DNA from: Alphaproteobacteria bacterium
GTDB lineage: Bacteria; Pseudomonadota; Alphaproteobacteria; UBA2966
Assembly: GCA_018654745.1 (NCBI GenBank)
Contig: JABILA010000075.1
Location: 1-47,966 of the forward strand
DNA length: 47,966 nt
Direction: 5' to 3'
Shown here: positions 1 through 8,160 of the stretch, in pieces
How the letters are laid out: every line of letters starts with the position of its first letter
Position numbering within the stretch: position 1 is the first letter of the stretch
Made by a program: the position numbers and the translations under genes
Notes under the pieces: generated by a model
Seen by the model: only the letters and a program-made list of their open reading frames with translations
Told to the model about the DNA's origin: nothing
Database searches by the model: none

Positions 1-105
1 AACGCTTCCCAAAAATGGACGATGCCACTGCAAAACTGGAATTTGACATTGTCCCAACTCTCAATCTATTTTGAAGGCAGATTAGACGACGTGTTGGATA
101 TTTAA
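1..105 (+). CDS. IS256-family transposase, C-terminal fragment (cut by window edge)
   Basis: An open frame runs from base 1 to a TAA at 103-105 and gives 34 residues. They include WTMPLQNW and end near YFEGRLDDVLDI. This pattern, a Trp-rich segment, then LxQLxIYFEGRL and a few residues to the stop, is what I recall for the C-terminus of IS256/mutator DDE transposases. The catalytic DDE residues lie upstream of the window. It is called a partial CDS because only the tail is visible; whether the full copy is intact cannot be seen. The inverted repeat directly downstream supports the call. Confidence 0.7.
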   Translation, partial: NASQKWTMPLQNWNLTLSQLSIYFEGRLDDVLDI

Positions 106-139
106 ACTATGCCAGTGACACGGAATTCTGAACACCCTC
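1..139 (+). mobile_element. 3' end of an IS256-family (mutator-type) insertion sequence
   Basis: The left edge holds the last codons of an IS256-like transposase (1-105) followed by a probable right terminal inverted repeat at about 111-139. Read inward on the minus strand this end begins GGGTGTTCAGAATTCC, which resembles the GAATTC-containing ends of mutator-type elements. The other end and the target-site duplication lie outside the window, so the element's completeness is unknown. It stops about 20 bp before the stop codon of the next (minus-strand) gene. Confidence 0.7.
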
Positions 140-158
140 TTGTAATCGGCTTGTTTGG

Positions 159-656
159 TCAGGGAGCATCCTTGCCTTCGTCGCCCGGTGCGGTTTCAAG
201 GTTGCCAACCCTGGGTGATTTCTTGTTGATGTCTTCGAAAAGTTCTGTGTAAACCTTTTGAAATATCACCATTTCAGCTTCTTGAATTCTTTCGTCAGTT
301 CGCCAGGTATTGGGGTGTTGTTCTTCCAGGAGTTTGGAGACAGTTTGTCCAGCGCCGTAGCAATCGTAAGACCGGCATTCGACAAATCCGTCTGCTTCCA
401 GCTGACCCCAGTTGTCGCACGTAAAGTCGTCCGTCAGGTGTTTGCAGGGAACACCGGCGTTCTTTTTGTAATGGGGCCAGTCAAAGGCAAGGGCTTTGCA
501 ACACAGGCCGTGGCACTTGCTACAGTCCGGCGCGAACTGTTCAATAACCAGCGTTGCCTTTATTTCCTGGGGCAACTGTTTGCCGCATTTCGGGCAAAAT
601 TCGCGGGCGGCTTCGAATATTTCGCTGCAATATTCGCACGTTGCAGTATCGGACAT
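159..656 (-). CDS. Cysteine-rich zinc-ribbon protein with a GLCC/YDCxGAG domain, function unknown
   Basis: The 165-residue protein has two cysteine modules. Residues 7-24 form a zinc ribbon (CEYC then CPKC). Residues 44-107 contain DCSKCHGLCCKAL, then PC at 70-71, C80, C94 and YDCYGAGQTVS. The second module resembles the cysteine-rich region found at the N-terminus of some pentapeptide-repeat proteins and is related in flavour to YkgJ-type putative zinc/iron-binding domains. No pentapeptide repeats follow here; the C-terminus is short and charged. There is no signal peptide or membrane segment, so it is probably cytoplasmic. It is the last gene of the minus-strand block and the IS256 remnant lies directly beyond it. 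Metal binding is likely from the cysteines; the actual role is unknown. Confidence 0.6.
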   Translation of the reverse strand: MSDTATCEYCSEIFEAAREFCPKCGKQLPQEIKATLVIEQFAPDCSKCHGLCCKALAFDWPHYKKNAGVPCKHLTDDFTCDNWGQLEADGFVECRSYDCYGAGQTVSKLLEEQHPNTWRTDERIQEAEMVIFQKVYTELFEDINKKSPRVGNLETAPGDEGKDAP

Positions 657-730
657 GGAAAGGTTTCTCGTCAGCTGTTCGTAAGATCAGATTATTTTGC
701 AATATCAGACCAAATTTGCCAAGGCTGCTG

Positions 731-1621
731 TCAACTCGGGCGCGTTTTGACAAAGGTCTCACGATACCAGACATAGAGGCCGCTGCTGACAACAATGGCG
801 GCACCTGCCAGAGTGGTTGAGGATGGGACGTCCTTGAAGAAAAAATAGCTGATCGCCACAGCGGACACCAGGTGGATATAGCTGAAGGGTGCCAACATGG
901 ATGCAGGTGCCATGCTGAAGGCGAGAACAAGAACAAAGTGTCCAAGGGCGCCGACGCCGCCCATGGTGGCCATCAGTCCCCATTCGACTGCTGTCAACTC
1001 ACTCCAGGTCCAGGGCAAGGTCAGCGACAATAATATCGCCGCCGGTGCCGTTGTATAAAAAGTTGTTGTTTCAACAGAATCATGGGCTGCCAGCAAGCGG
1101 GTGGTGATCATGTAGAAACTAACACAAAAGGCCGAGAACAGAGGAAAAATGGCATAGGCATTCATGCTGTCGGTGCCTGGTTGGGCGATCAGCAGAATAC
1201 CGCCAAAGCCAACAACAACAGCTACCCAGCGTCGAATACCGACTTTTTCCTTCAAAAGAGGGACCGACAGACCGGTGATGATCAGGGGGGACAGAAACAT
1301 GATCGCCGTTGCGTCGCCCAGGGGCATATGGCTGACGGCCCAATACATGTTTCCCGTCGCGCCCATCAAAAACAGGGTTCTCAAAAACTGCAGGCCCGGT
1401 CGATTGCAGCGCAGAAAACGCAAGGATCCATTACGTAGCAAAAACCCCAGTGTCAGAACGCTGTGAAAGAAATAGCGTCCCCACAAAACAAAAATGACTG
1501 TCTGGGCCTGGGTAAGATATTTGGCAAAGGCATCCATGGACGACAGCATGATGCCCATGACGATGACGAGACCGATTGCCAGCGCAGCCTTTTGCGGCGG
1601 CAACTGTCCTTCGTCAGACAT
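731..1621 (-). CDS. EamA-family drug/metabolite (DMT) transporter
   Basis: This is a 296-residue, highly hydrophobic protein with about ten predicted membrane segments arranged as two EamA repeats, the usual size and layout of 10-TM DMT permeases. Typical features are the early segment SSMDAFAKYL, the motif PLGDATAIMFLSPLI in the first half with a matching AFSMAPASMLAPFSY in the second, and LLKEKVGIRRW after the fourth helix. It acts in the inner membrane as an exporter or importer of a small metabolite. The substrate cannot be read from sequence. It lies 46 bp downstream of selD on the same strand, but no functional link to selenium is evident. Confidence 0.85.
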   Translation of the reverse strand: MSDEGQLPPQKAALAIGLVIVMGIMLSSMDAFAKYLTQAQTVIFVLWGRYFFHSVLTLGFLLRNGSLRFLRCNRPGLQFLRTLFLMGATGNMYWAVSHMPLGDATAIMFLSPLIITGLSVPLLKEKVGIRRWVAVVVGFGGILLIAQPGTDSMNAYAIFPLFSAFCVSFYMITTRLLAAHDSVETTTFYTTAPAAILLSLTLPWTWSELTAVEWGLMATMGGVGALGHFVLVLAFSMAPASMLAPFSYIHLVSAVAISYFFFKDVPSSTTLAGAAIVVSSGLYVWYRETFVKTRPS

Positions 1622-1667
1622 TAACTACTCTCCGAAAACTCGCCAGAATCGGCGAAAAACTGAACCT

Positions 1668-2714
1668 TCAGAGCACCTTAACACCCGGTGTGCCATTTTG
1701 CACGGCACCAATAACGGCGGCATCGGCGAAACCACTGGCCCGGAACAGGGCCAGTACTTCGTCTGCGGCATCAGGTGCACAGGCCGCCAGCAGACCACCA
1801 CTGGTTTGCGGATCGACCAACAAATTATGTTGCCAGCCTGGCAGGCCTTCAGGTTCGCTGACTTCATGACCATAGCTGGCCCAGTTGCGACCGGCGGCAC
1901 CGGTGTTAAATCCGGCTTCGGCCAGACCTTTGGCCGTTGGCAGTAAAGGCACATCATCGAACCTGACTTCTGCCGCAAGGTTGGAGCCACGACAGACTTC
2001 CAGCAAGTGCCCCATCAGGCCAAAGCCCGTCACATCTGTCAGGGCATGAACACTGTCCAGTTCGGCCAGATCGGCACCGACGGTGTTCAGTTTGGTGGTC
2101 GCCGCAATCATCTCCGCATAACCGGCATGATCAAGCTCTCCCTTTTGCAGGGCAGCACTCAGGATGCCGACACCCAGGGGCTTACCCAATATCAGGACAT
2201 CGCCGTCCTGGGCTGTGTCATTGCGTTTGATTTTGGCCGGGTCAACAAGGCCAAGGGCGACAAGACCATAGATAGGTTCAGGTGCATCAATCGAATGACC
2301 CCCGGCAACCATGATGCCAACGGACTGGCAGACTTCTGCGCCACCGGCCAGGATTTGCTGCATCTGTTCGATGGGCAACTTGTCCAGCGGCATGCCGACC
2401 AGGGCCAGGGCCATGAAGGGTTTGCCGCCCACGGCATAGACGTCCGATAAGGCATTGGTTGCAGCGATGCGGCCAAAGTCAAAGGCGTCGTCGACAATCG
2501 GCATGAAAAAGTCAGTGGTTGCAACCACGGCCTGATTGTCATTGATCCGGTAAACAGCGGCATCGTCGCCATTTTCACGACCCACCAGCAGGTTCGGGTC
2601 CATCAAACCTTGCGGCAGTGCCGATAACATATCACTGAGGACAGCCGGCGCGATTTTACATCCGCAGCCGCCACCATGGGAAAGCGTTGTCAGTCGAATA
2701 TTCTGAGCATCCAT
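1668..2714 (-). CDS. selD: Selenide, water dikinase (selenophosphate synthetase)
   Basis: It makes selenophosphate from selenide and ATP, the selenium donor for selenocysteine and for 2-selenouridine in tRNA. From the ATG at 2714 (AGGGA about 9 bp upstream) the protein is 348 residues, the normal family size. The glycine-rich N-terminus HGGGCGCK places Cys17 and Lys20 at the same numbers as in E. coli SelD, which argues for this start over a TTG seven codons earlier. The active-site position is Cys, not selenocysteine. The middle has the metal/ATP-binding NGDDAAVY and TDFFMP segments, and the C-terminus the QTSGGLL motif. No selA, selB, selC or mnmH is visible nearby, so the use of its product must be encoded elsewhere. 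Confidence 0.96.
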   Translation of the reverse strand: MDAQNIRLTTLSHGGGCGCKIAPAVLSDMLSALPQGLMDPNLLVGRENGDDAAVYRINDNQAVVATTDFFMPIVDDAFDFGRIAATNALSDVYAVGGKPFMALALVGMPLDKLPIEQMQQILAGGAEVCQSVGIMVAGGHSIDAPEPIYGLVALGLVDPAKIKRNDTAQDGDVLILGKPLGVGILSAALQKGELDHAGYAEMIAATTKLNTVGADLAELDSVHALTDVTGFGLMGHLLEVCRGSNLAAEVRFDDVPLLPTAKGLAEAGFNTGAAGRNWASYGHEVSEPEGLPGWQHNLLVDPQTSGGLLAACAPDAADEVLALFRASGFADAAVIGAVQNGTPGVKVL

Positions 2715-3000
2715 CGATAAAAATCCCTGGCGCAAATCCGAAAATGCAACTGCACTTGTGGTCAGATATTGCGCGAAACAAATAGTTGGAAGAGTTTCAC
2801 TGACAGACGTTCAAATGAAACGGTTCCGGTTCGGGTGTAATTTCCGGGACTATCCGGAATTCTGCCTCTTTAGGCAAGAGCAGTTGGATGAACTTTCTGT
2901 GCGTTTCCGGGTTTCACGGAAGCGCAGCGTTGCCTCTAACCCAAGGTGTGCGCCAAAAAATGAAGCAGAAGCGGTTCCGCTTGAACCGAAATAGCCCTGG
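2715..3000. other. Hairpin-rich intergenic region upstream of selD
   Basis: This 286 bp gap lies between two minus-strand genes. It holds at least four short inverted repeats: 2842-2859 (TTCCGG/CCGGAA), 2863-2876 (TGCCT/AGGCA), 2901-2925 (9 bp, one G-U) and 2969-2982 (AAGCGG/CCGCTT). On the minus strand the last is followed after 8 nt by a T6 run and could be a weak terminator for the cytochrome gene. I found no convincing tRNA or protein. It may be a structured selD leader, a terminator or simply degenerate palindromic repeats. Confidence 0.4.
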
Positions 3001-3471
3001 TTACTTCATGCCATTGGCGCTCTGAACCTTGCGCACATAGGCAATAATGGCGGTGACATCATCGTCGCTGACACCTTTAACACTTGGCATATTGCCATAG
3101 GGCCAATGATGAGCCTGGACACCTCTTTTAACGGCATTATAGAACGAGGCATCCACGTGATGGTCTTTTGCATAGACCTTGTGGACAAAGGGTGGGCCTT
3201 TTTCGCTGCCGGCGGCATTGGGTCCGTGGCAACTGGCACAATTGGCGGCAAACAATTCACTGCCCTTGACTTCAAGACCCTGTAATTTCGGCGCAAAAAC
3301 TTCCAGATGTACCGTCGACGTCTCCGGATCGGATTGCAGGAACAGAACACCCCCACCAAGGATCATCACGGCAACAAACCCATAGAGCCAGAGTTTTGCG
3401 GAGATTATGCCTTTGGGCGTTTGTGCCGTGGCGGGCGGAGACTTTTTGCGGGGCTTTTGTGATTGCGGCAT
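3001..3471 (-). CDS. Membrane-anchored mono-haem c-type cytochrome (second of a tandem pair)
   Basis: The 156-residue protein has a short basic cytoplasmic N-terminus, one membrane helix at about 27-45 with no cleavage site, then a periplasmic class I cytochrome c domain. The haem site is CASCH at 78-82 and the likely sixth ligand is Met128 in GNMPSV. The segment AHHWPYGNMP is shared closely with the neighbouring cytochrome at 3576, pointing to tandem duplication. It should carry electrons at the periplasmic face of the inner membrane, but the partner is not evident: no oxidase or dehydrogenase genes adjoin. It is separated from its paralogue by 104 bp and followed by selD. Confidence 0.85.
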   Translation of the reverse strand: MPQSQKPRKKSPPATAQTPKGIISAKLWLYGFVAVMILGGGVLFLQSDPETSTVHLEVFAPKLQGLEVKGSELFAANCASCHGPNAAGSEKGPPFVHKVYAKDHHVDASFYNAVKRGVQAHHWPYGNMPSVKGVSDDDVTAIIAYVRKVQSANGMK

Positions 3472-3575
3472 GGGAACTTCCGGAACAGTCAGAGGGGGAC
3501 AGGAGATATATATCGCAAAGGTCGCCCTGTGGGGAGAGGCAAAATACGATCTTGATCGTGTTAAAATCCAGAGTG

Positions 3576-4019
3576 TTATTGCCAGCGGAGGCCATTTGCA
3601 AATTGCAGCTTCCGGACATAGGCGACAATTGCCGCAGTTTCGCCTTCCTTTATCCCGTCAATTGCTGGCATATCGCCAAAATTCCAGTGGTGGCTGTACG
3701 CGCCATGACGGATCGCGTCATAAAACGTGCTGTCACCATGCAGGTTCGGCTCATAAAAGCTGTGTATCAAGGTTGGGCCCGAGTTGCTGCCGCGGGCATG
3801 TTCTCCGTGACAACTTTCACAATGTGCGGCAAATAATCCGGCCCCTTGTTGTTCCAGGATGTTGAAAGCCGGCACAACGATCTCTCGTGGCGCCCTGGAT
3901 TGCCAATAGACCAGGTTCCCGGCTGCGACCAAAACAATAACAAAGACGATCAGCCAGAAGACGCCGTCGTTGACTTTTCCCGGTTTCTGCGGTGCTTCAG
4001 GTTTTGCTGGCTCAGACAT
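3576..4019 (-). CDS. Membrane-anchored mono-haem c-type cytochrome (first of a tandem pair)
   Basis: This 147-residue protein has a Pro/Lys-rich N-terminus, a single uncleaved membrane anchor at about 20-38, and a periplasmic cytochrome c domain with haem motif CESCH at 67-71 and probable axial Met117 in GDMPAI. The arrangement, the HHWNFGDMP segment and the C-terminal IVAYVRKLQFANG match the downstream paralogue (HHWPYGNMP, IIAYVRKVQSANG). The gene starts 18 bp after the AarF-like kinase gene ends, so it is probably co-transcribed with it. The conserved double His before the Met loop is a marker of this small subgroup; its redox partner is unknown. Confidence 0.85.
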   Translation of the reverse strand: MSEPAKPEAPQKPGKVNDGVFWLIVFVIVLVAAGNLVYWQSRAPREIVVPAFNILEQQGAGLFAAHCESCHGEHARGSNSGPTLIHSFYEPNLHGDSTFYDAIRHGAYSHHWNFGDMPAIDGIKEGETAAIVAYVRKLQFANGLRWQ

Positions 4020-4036
4020 TCAAACAAACCCGCGCA

Positions 4037-5587
4037 TTATTCCAGCCAGACACGATACTGCTTCTCACCATTATCAAATTCAAAGACTTCCTGCGGGCGC
4101 AGACCGGTATCTTCAAGGCGTTGCCTGATCGCCTTCATATCGATTTCTCCCGCAGCCGTGATCTGTTCCAGAACATCCTCCGGCATCAGGTTTTGTATGT
4201 TGCGGGCGGCACGACCGGGCATGGTTATTTCAACGACCTTTTCACCGTCCCGAATGACTACGACCCTTAAATGTTCAGCAGCACCAGAAGGTGTATTTGT
4301 GGTCATGGTGAGATTTGCCATTTCCGGCGGCAGGGGGGAAAGCGGTACGTTGACGGCCAGCGTGCGTGTTTCGGGGCTGACACTGGAGTCCAGGATTTGC
4401 CACCAGTTGATCTTGACCTGCAATTGCTCCAGTTGCTGCACCAGTCCCTGGAAAGCGCGCAACAGAAGCAATAATGTAGGTGGTCCGGCAGAACGAAACC
4501 ACCAGCGATTTTCACCCAGCAGGGCTTCAAACCGGTCTTTCAGATCCCAGGTTGCAAGGTCAAATTCTTCGTCCTTCAGGAACGGTTGCAACAAGGCGTT
4601 CGCCACAGCGGCCAGGGGCTCAGCGATCAGGGCAAGTTTTTCGGCTTCAAAACCCATGGCGGCAAATACCTGCAAGACATTGACTGACTGACCGCTTCGC
4701 AAGGCCATGATCAGCTTTAACAAGGACAAACGCGCGCTGTCCTCCACGTCGACGATGCAACCAAAGTCCATCAGGACAACTTCAACTTCGCCGCGGCTGG
4801 TTTTGCGGAAATAGGTGTTGCCGGGATGGGGGTCACCATGTACCCGCCCGGCTTCGAACAGGCTGGTCAGCAAGGTACCCAGCAATATTCGGGCGACTTC
4901 CTTGCGGTCTTTTTCCACCCAACCCGAAATATCCGACAGACGCAGACCCGATTGCCAGTCCTGGACCAGCACCCCGTCCGACAATATCTCGTCAACAACG
5001 CCCGGCACGATCAGACCCGGAACCTGTACCCGGCTGGCAAAGTCCTGTTGGCGCGCAGCTTCACTGACGTAATCCAGTTCCCGGTCCATGTTGGTCTTCA
5101 GGGATGTTTTGTATCCATCCAGATCAAAACCCCACTTCTTGACCGGTCCCAGGCCCGGCATCAAACCGGCCAGTTTCAGTTCAGCATTCACAGCATCCGC
5201 AATGCCGGGGTAGCGCACTTTTACGGCCACTTCACGACCATCGGTCAGATACGCCTTGTGAACCTGGCCGAGGGATGCAGCCGCCCGGGATTCTTCAATG
5301 TCAGAAAATATCTCATCCACATCCCGATCCAGGCTTTCACCGATCAGGGGACGAATTTGGGACAAGGGCAGGGGCTCAATTGATGTGACCAATTCAGCAA
5401 ATTCATTGTCAGCGCTCTGACCCGCCAGCAACTGGCCCACCTTCATGGTGACGCCCTTTGCGTCCGCGAACAGAGCCGCCAGGGCCTCGCGCGCCTGGGA
5501 CTTGTCCGAGGCAGTGCGGGCTTTGGCAATGCGTCGGGCGGCCAGTCCGATTTTGGCAACTTGCAGGGCCTTTTTTCCGAAATTCAC
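4037..5587 (-). CDS. AarF/ABC1/UbiB-family atypical kinase-like protein
   Basis: The 516-residue protein has the hallmarks of the ABC1 (UbiB/Coq8) family: the KxGQ motif KVGQLLAG near residue 49, the Ala-rich loop AAASLGQVH near 103-110, the lysine strand VAVKVRYPG near 120-128, the catalytic loop VHGDPHPGN near 250 and the metal-binding MDFG about 20 residues later. UbiB members support ubiquinone synthesis as ATPases rather than protein kinases. This one lacks an obvious C-terminal pair of membrane helices and instead has a soluble ~90-residue extension ending in a charged region. It is therefore a paralogue group and I do not call it ubiB. It lies between an unknown protein (6 bp upstream) and two cytochromes c, so a quinone or respiratory role is plausible. 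Confidence 0.85.
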   Translation of the reverse strand: MNFGKKALQVAKIGLAARRIAKARTASDKSQAREALAALFADAKGVTMKVGQLLAGQSADNEFAELVTSIEPLPLSQIRPLIGESLDRDVDEIFSDIEESRAAASLGQVHKAYLTDGREVAVKVRYPGIADAVNAELKLAGLMPGLGPVKKWGFDLDGYKTSLKTNMDRELDYVSEAARQQDFASRVQVPGLIVPGVVDEILSDGVLVQDWQSGLRLSDISGWVEKDRKEVARILLGTLLTSLFEAGRVHGDPHPGNTYFRKTSRGEVEVVLMDFGCIVDVEDSARLSLLKLIMALRSGQSVNVLQVFAAMGFEAEKLALIAEPLAAVANALLQPFLKDEEFDLATWDLKDRFEALLGENRWWFRSAGPPTLLLLLRAFQGLVQQLEQLQVKINWWQILDSSVSPETRTLAVNVPLSPLPPEMANLTMTTNTPSGAAEHLRVVVIRDGEKVVEITMPGRAARNIQNLMPEDVLEQITAAGEIDMKAIRQRLEDTGLRPQEVFEFDNGEKQYRVWLE

Positions 5588-5593
5588 GAGAGG

Positions 5594-6340
5594 CTAGTCC
5601 TGCACTGACCGTTCAAGCGGTGCCACGTGCTCGACATGGAAGGGTGTGTTGGAAAGCGGCCAGCGACGGGGACCGAAATAGTCGATATAGCGTGAGGTCC
5701 AGTGATCCCAGAGTTTATCTGCATCATGCGCCCAGTCGTGCGAAAGACGTCCCAGTTCCACATACAATGTTGCCGCAGGAGCCGACGTCGAAGCGTCGAC
5801 AGTGCTCTCCCAAAGTGGTGGCTTGATGCCACGGTAGGGATCAACAAAGATGCGTAAACGGGAAAGTGCTCCAATTGAGCTGCCGTCAACCGGTGCTTCG
5901 ACAATCAGGTCGAGCCGGTCACGATAGCGACGCTCGTTCTTGCGGCCGAAACTCAGGGTCGCCCCTTCAAACCTCTGGCCCTCTTCCTCGAATTCATGCA
6001 CGAAGACAAAACCCATCAATTCCGGATCTGACAACAGCTCCTGAATAAAGCTGTCAGCATTTTCCGGCATATCAGGACAGTCGGTATCCAGTACCGCACG
6101 GGCCAGGTCAATCAAGACGCCGTCGGCTGGAAACCGCAGCTTGAAGCTTTGAAAGGTGTTAATGCCGTATTTATTCCATGGCCGGGACCAGCCAATGCGC
6201 CGGGCCTGGCGATAGGCCTCGAAGGCCCCCATCAGCACTCGTAGTACCACAGGTGCGCGATTTTGCTTGTTCAGCGTCGCCATGGCCAGGCGATAGCCAG
6301 CTTCATCCTTGATATCAGTGACTTCAGGTGCTTCGGACAT
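5594..6340 (-). CDS. Conserved-looking hypothetical protein, 248 residues
   Basis: I do not recognise a family. The protein is soluble, acidic overall, and has no signal peptide, membrane helix or cysteine cluster. It begins with a charged region, has an Arg/Trp-rich stretch (RQARRIGWSRPW) near residues 45-56, a middle beta-rich part (FVFVHEFEEEGQRFEGATLSFG), and an aromatic C-terminus (WDHWTSRYIDYFGPRRWPL). The gene ends 6 bp before the AarF-like kinase gene, so the two are very probably translated from one mRNA, and it follows prfC after 88 bp. Base composition and codon use match the neighbours, which supports it as a real gene. Confidence 0.65.
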   Translation of the reverse strand: MSEAPEVTDIKDEAGYRLAMATLNKQNRAPVVLRVLMGAFEAYRQARRIGWSRPWNKYGINTFQSFKLRFPADGVLIDLARAVLDTDCPDMPENADSFIQELLSDPELMGFVFVHEFEEEGQRFEGATLSFGRKNERRYRDRLDLIVEAPVDGSSIGALSRLRIFVDPYRGIKPPLWESTVDASTSAPAATLYVELGRLSHDWAHDADKLWDHWTSRYIDYFGPRRWPLSNTPFHVEHVAPLERSVQD

Positions 6341-6428
6341 TCACACATTTCCACAAAAGAATACGACCAGATTTACAATATGATCCTTGCATATTGAACA
6401 GGATAACGCATTCACTCAGATTGAAATC

Positions 6429-8012
6429 TTATTCAGCCTGGCGTTGATAATCCTTGACGTCAGAGAACGTGACATCGGGCCAGCGATCAATTTCATAGTT
6501 CAGCATGAACGGGCTTTCTGACATGAAAACCGGCGCGCCGTCGAGGTCTTTGGCCATGGACGCCTTTTGACGTTCGGTAAAGCGATCCAGTTCGGCCGGG
6601 TCATTGGCTTCCACCCAGCGCGCCACATTAAACCGCGACATTTCGAAATTGATGGGCAGGTTATATTCAGCCTTCATGCGTTCGATCAGGACATCCAGCT
6701 GCAAGGATCCAACCACCCCGATAATGGTGGGCGAGCCATCCAGTGGCGTAAACACCTGAACCACACCTTCTTCTGCCATTTGTTGCATGGCTTCGCGCAT
6801 TTTCTTGGACTTCATGGCGTCTTGCAGGCGCACCCGGCGCAAAATTTCCGGTGCAAAACTTGGTACGCCGCGAAAGACCAGGTCCTCGCCGCCCGTCAAT
6901 GTATCGCCGATCCGCAAGGTGCCGTGGTTGGGAATGCCCACGACGTCACCGGCCAGGGCTTCTTCCGCCAGGGAACGATCCTGGGCAAAAAAGAATTGCG
7001 GTGTATTGATGCTCATGGGTTTGCCGGTGCGCATCAGCTTGGCGCGCATGCCCCGCGTCAGTTTGCCGGAACAAACCCGCAGGAAGGCAATGCGGTCCCG
7101 GTGATTGGGGTCCATGTTGGCTTGTATCTTGAAGACAAAGCCGGTCATTCCCTTTTCGTCCGGCTGCACGACGCGCACGTCGGCCTTCTGCGGCTGTGGC
7201 GGTGGGGCGATTTCAGCCAGGGTATCGATCAGGTCACGCACCCCAAAGTCCCGCAAGGCACTGCCGAACAGCACCGGCGATAAATGACCTTCGTTAAAGG
7301 CATCCAGGTCAAAGGGCAGGCAGGCCTCCTTGGCCAGCATCAGTTCTTCCAGCAGTTCGTCTTTTTCCGGCACGTCAAGCAAAGCTGAAACCCGCTCGTC
7401 ATCCGGGCCGTCGACGATAAATCCGTCCGGGTCGGCATCCAGCTGGCGCACGCGATTGCTGGCCAGGTCATAAACACCGGCAAAGGATCGTCCGCGCCCG
7501 ACGGGCCAGTTAATCGGGGCCGTATCCAGGGCCAGGGTCTGTTCAATTTCCTGCAACAATTCAAACGGGTCACGGCCTTCGCGATCCATCTTGTTGATAA
7601 AGGTAATGATCGGAATATCGCGCAAGCGGCAAACTTCGAACAGTTTCTGGGTCCGGGCCTCGATACCCTTGGCAGCATCGATCACCATGACAGCACTGTC
7701 GACGGCACTTAAAGTCCGATAGGTATCTTCCGAAAAGTCTTCGTGGCCTGGTGTATCCAGCAGGTTAAAAACACAGCCGCCATAATTAAACGTCATCACC
7801 GAGGTCATCACGGAGATACCGCGATCTGCCTCGATATTCATCCAGTCCGAACGCGTATTGCGCTGGCTCGCCTTCGCCTTCACAGCGCCCGCCAGCTGAA
7901 TGGCACCACCAAACAACAGCATTTTCTCCGTTAATGTCGTTTTACCGGCATCCGGGTGAGAAATAATGGCAAAGCTGCGCCGCGGCGCCGTGGAGTGATC
8001 GGTCTGGTTCAT
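6429..8012 (-). CDS. prfC: Peptide chain release factor 3 (RF3)
   Basis: RF3 is a translational GTPase that removes RF1/RF2 from the ribosome after peptide release. The 527-residue length is typical (E. coli 529). G-domain motifs are clear: G1 SHPDAGKTT at residues 18-26, G3 DTPGHEDFSEDTYRTL near 90-105 and G4 NKMDREGRDP near 140. The C-terminal half contains the RF3-type RFNVARWVEANDP segment that distinguishes it from EF-G and LepA. It is the first gene of the long minus-strand block and is divergent from the methyltransferase at 8161, with a 148 bp shared upstream region in which I see no clear operator. Confidence 0.97.
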   Translation of the reverse strand: MNQTDHSTAPRRSFAIISHPDAGKTTLTEKMLLFGGAIQLAGAVKAKASQRNTRSDWMNIEADRGISVMTSVMTFNYGGCVFNLLDTPGHEDFSEDTYRTLSAVDSAVMVIDAAKGIEARTQKLFEVCRLRDIPIITFINKMDREGRDPFELLQEIEQTLALDTAPINWPVGRGRSFAGVYDLASNRVRQLDADPDGFIVDGPDDERVSALLDVPEKDELLEELMLAKEACLPFDLDAFNEGHLSPVLFGSALRDFGVRDLIDTLAEIAPPPQPQKADVRVVQPDEKGMTGFVFKIQANMDPNHRDRIAFLRVCSGKLTRGMRAKLMRTGKPMSINTPQFFFAQDRSLAEEALAGDVVGIPNHGTLRIGDTLTGGEDLVFRGVPSFAPEILRRVRLQDAMKSKKMREAMQQMAEEGVVQVFTPLDGSPTIIGVVGSLQLDVLIERMKAEYNLPINFEMSRFNVARWVEANDPAELDRFTERQKASMAKDLDGAPVFMSESPFMLNYEIDRWPDVTFSDVKDYQRQAE

Positions 8013-8160
8013 GGAATCGCAGATTTGAGAAATGGAATAGCCTGTGACTTATCCGAGACAGGGGTAAAAGTCGAGGAAAACGGCGAAAATCAAGCCGGAT
8101 TGGGCAAAATCGACGAAGTTGTTAGACTGTTCTCAAATTTCAATGCAGGGAGCTGATGTA

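Noticed and set aside
2715..2735. Upstream TTG start for selD
   Set aside because: The ATG at 2714 has a better-spaced ribosome binding site and gives Cys17/Lys20 numbering identical to E. coli SelD.
2758..2994. 78-codon open frame on the plus strand in the gap upstream of selD
   Set aside because: No ribosome binding site, atypical composition, and it covers several hairpins; it looks like a chance reading.
2740..3000. Possible selenocysteine tRNA (selC) near selD
   Set aside because: I looked for a TCA anticodon loop with a long variable arm and matching acceptor ends on both strands and found none.
4037..5587. Canonical ubiB
   Set aside because: Family motifs match, but the C-terminal membrane helices are missing, the C-terminus is a soluble extension, and no ubiE/ubiJ neighbours exist, so only the broader AarF/ABC1 call is supported.
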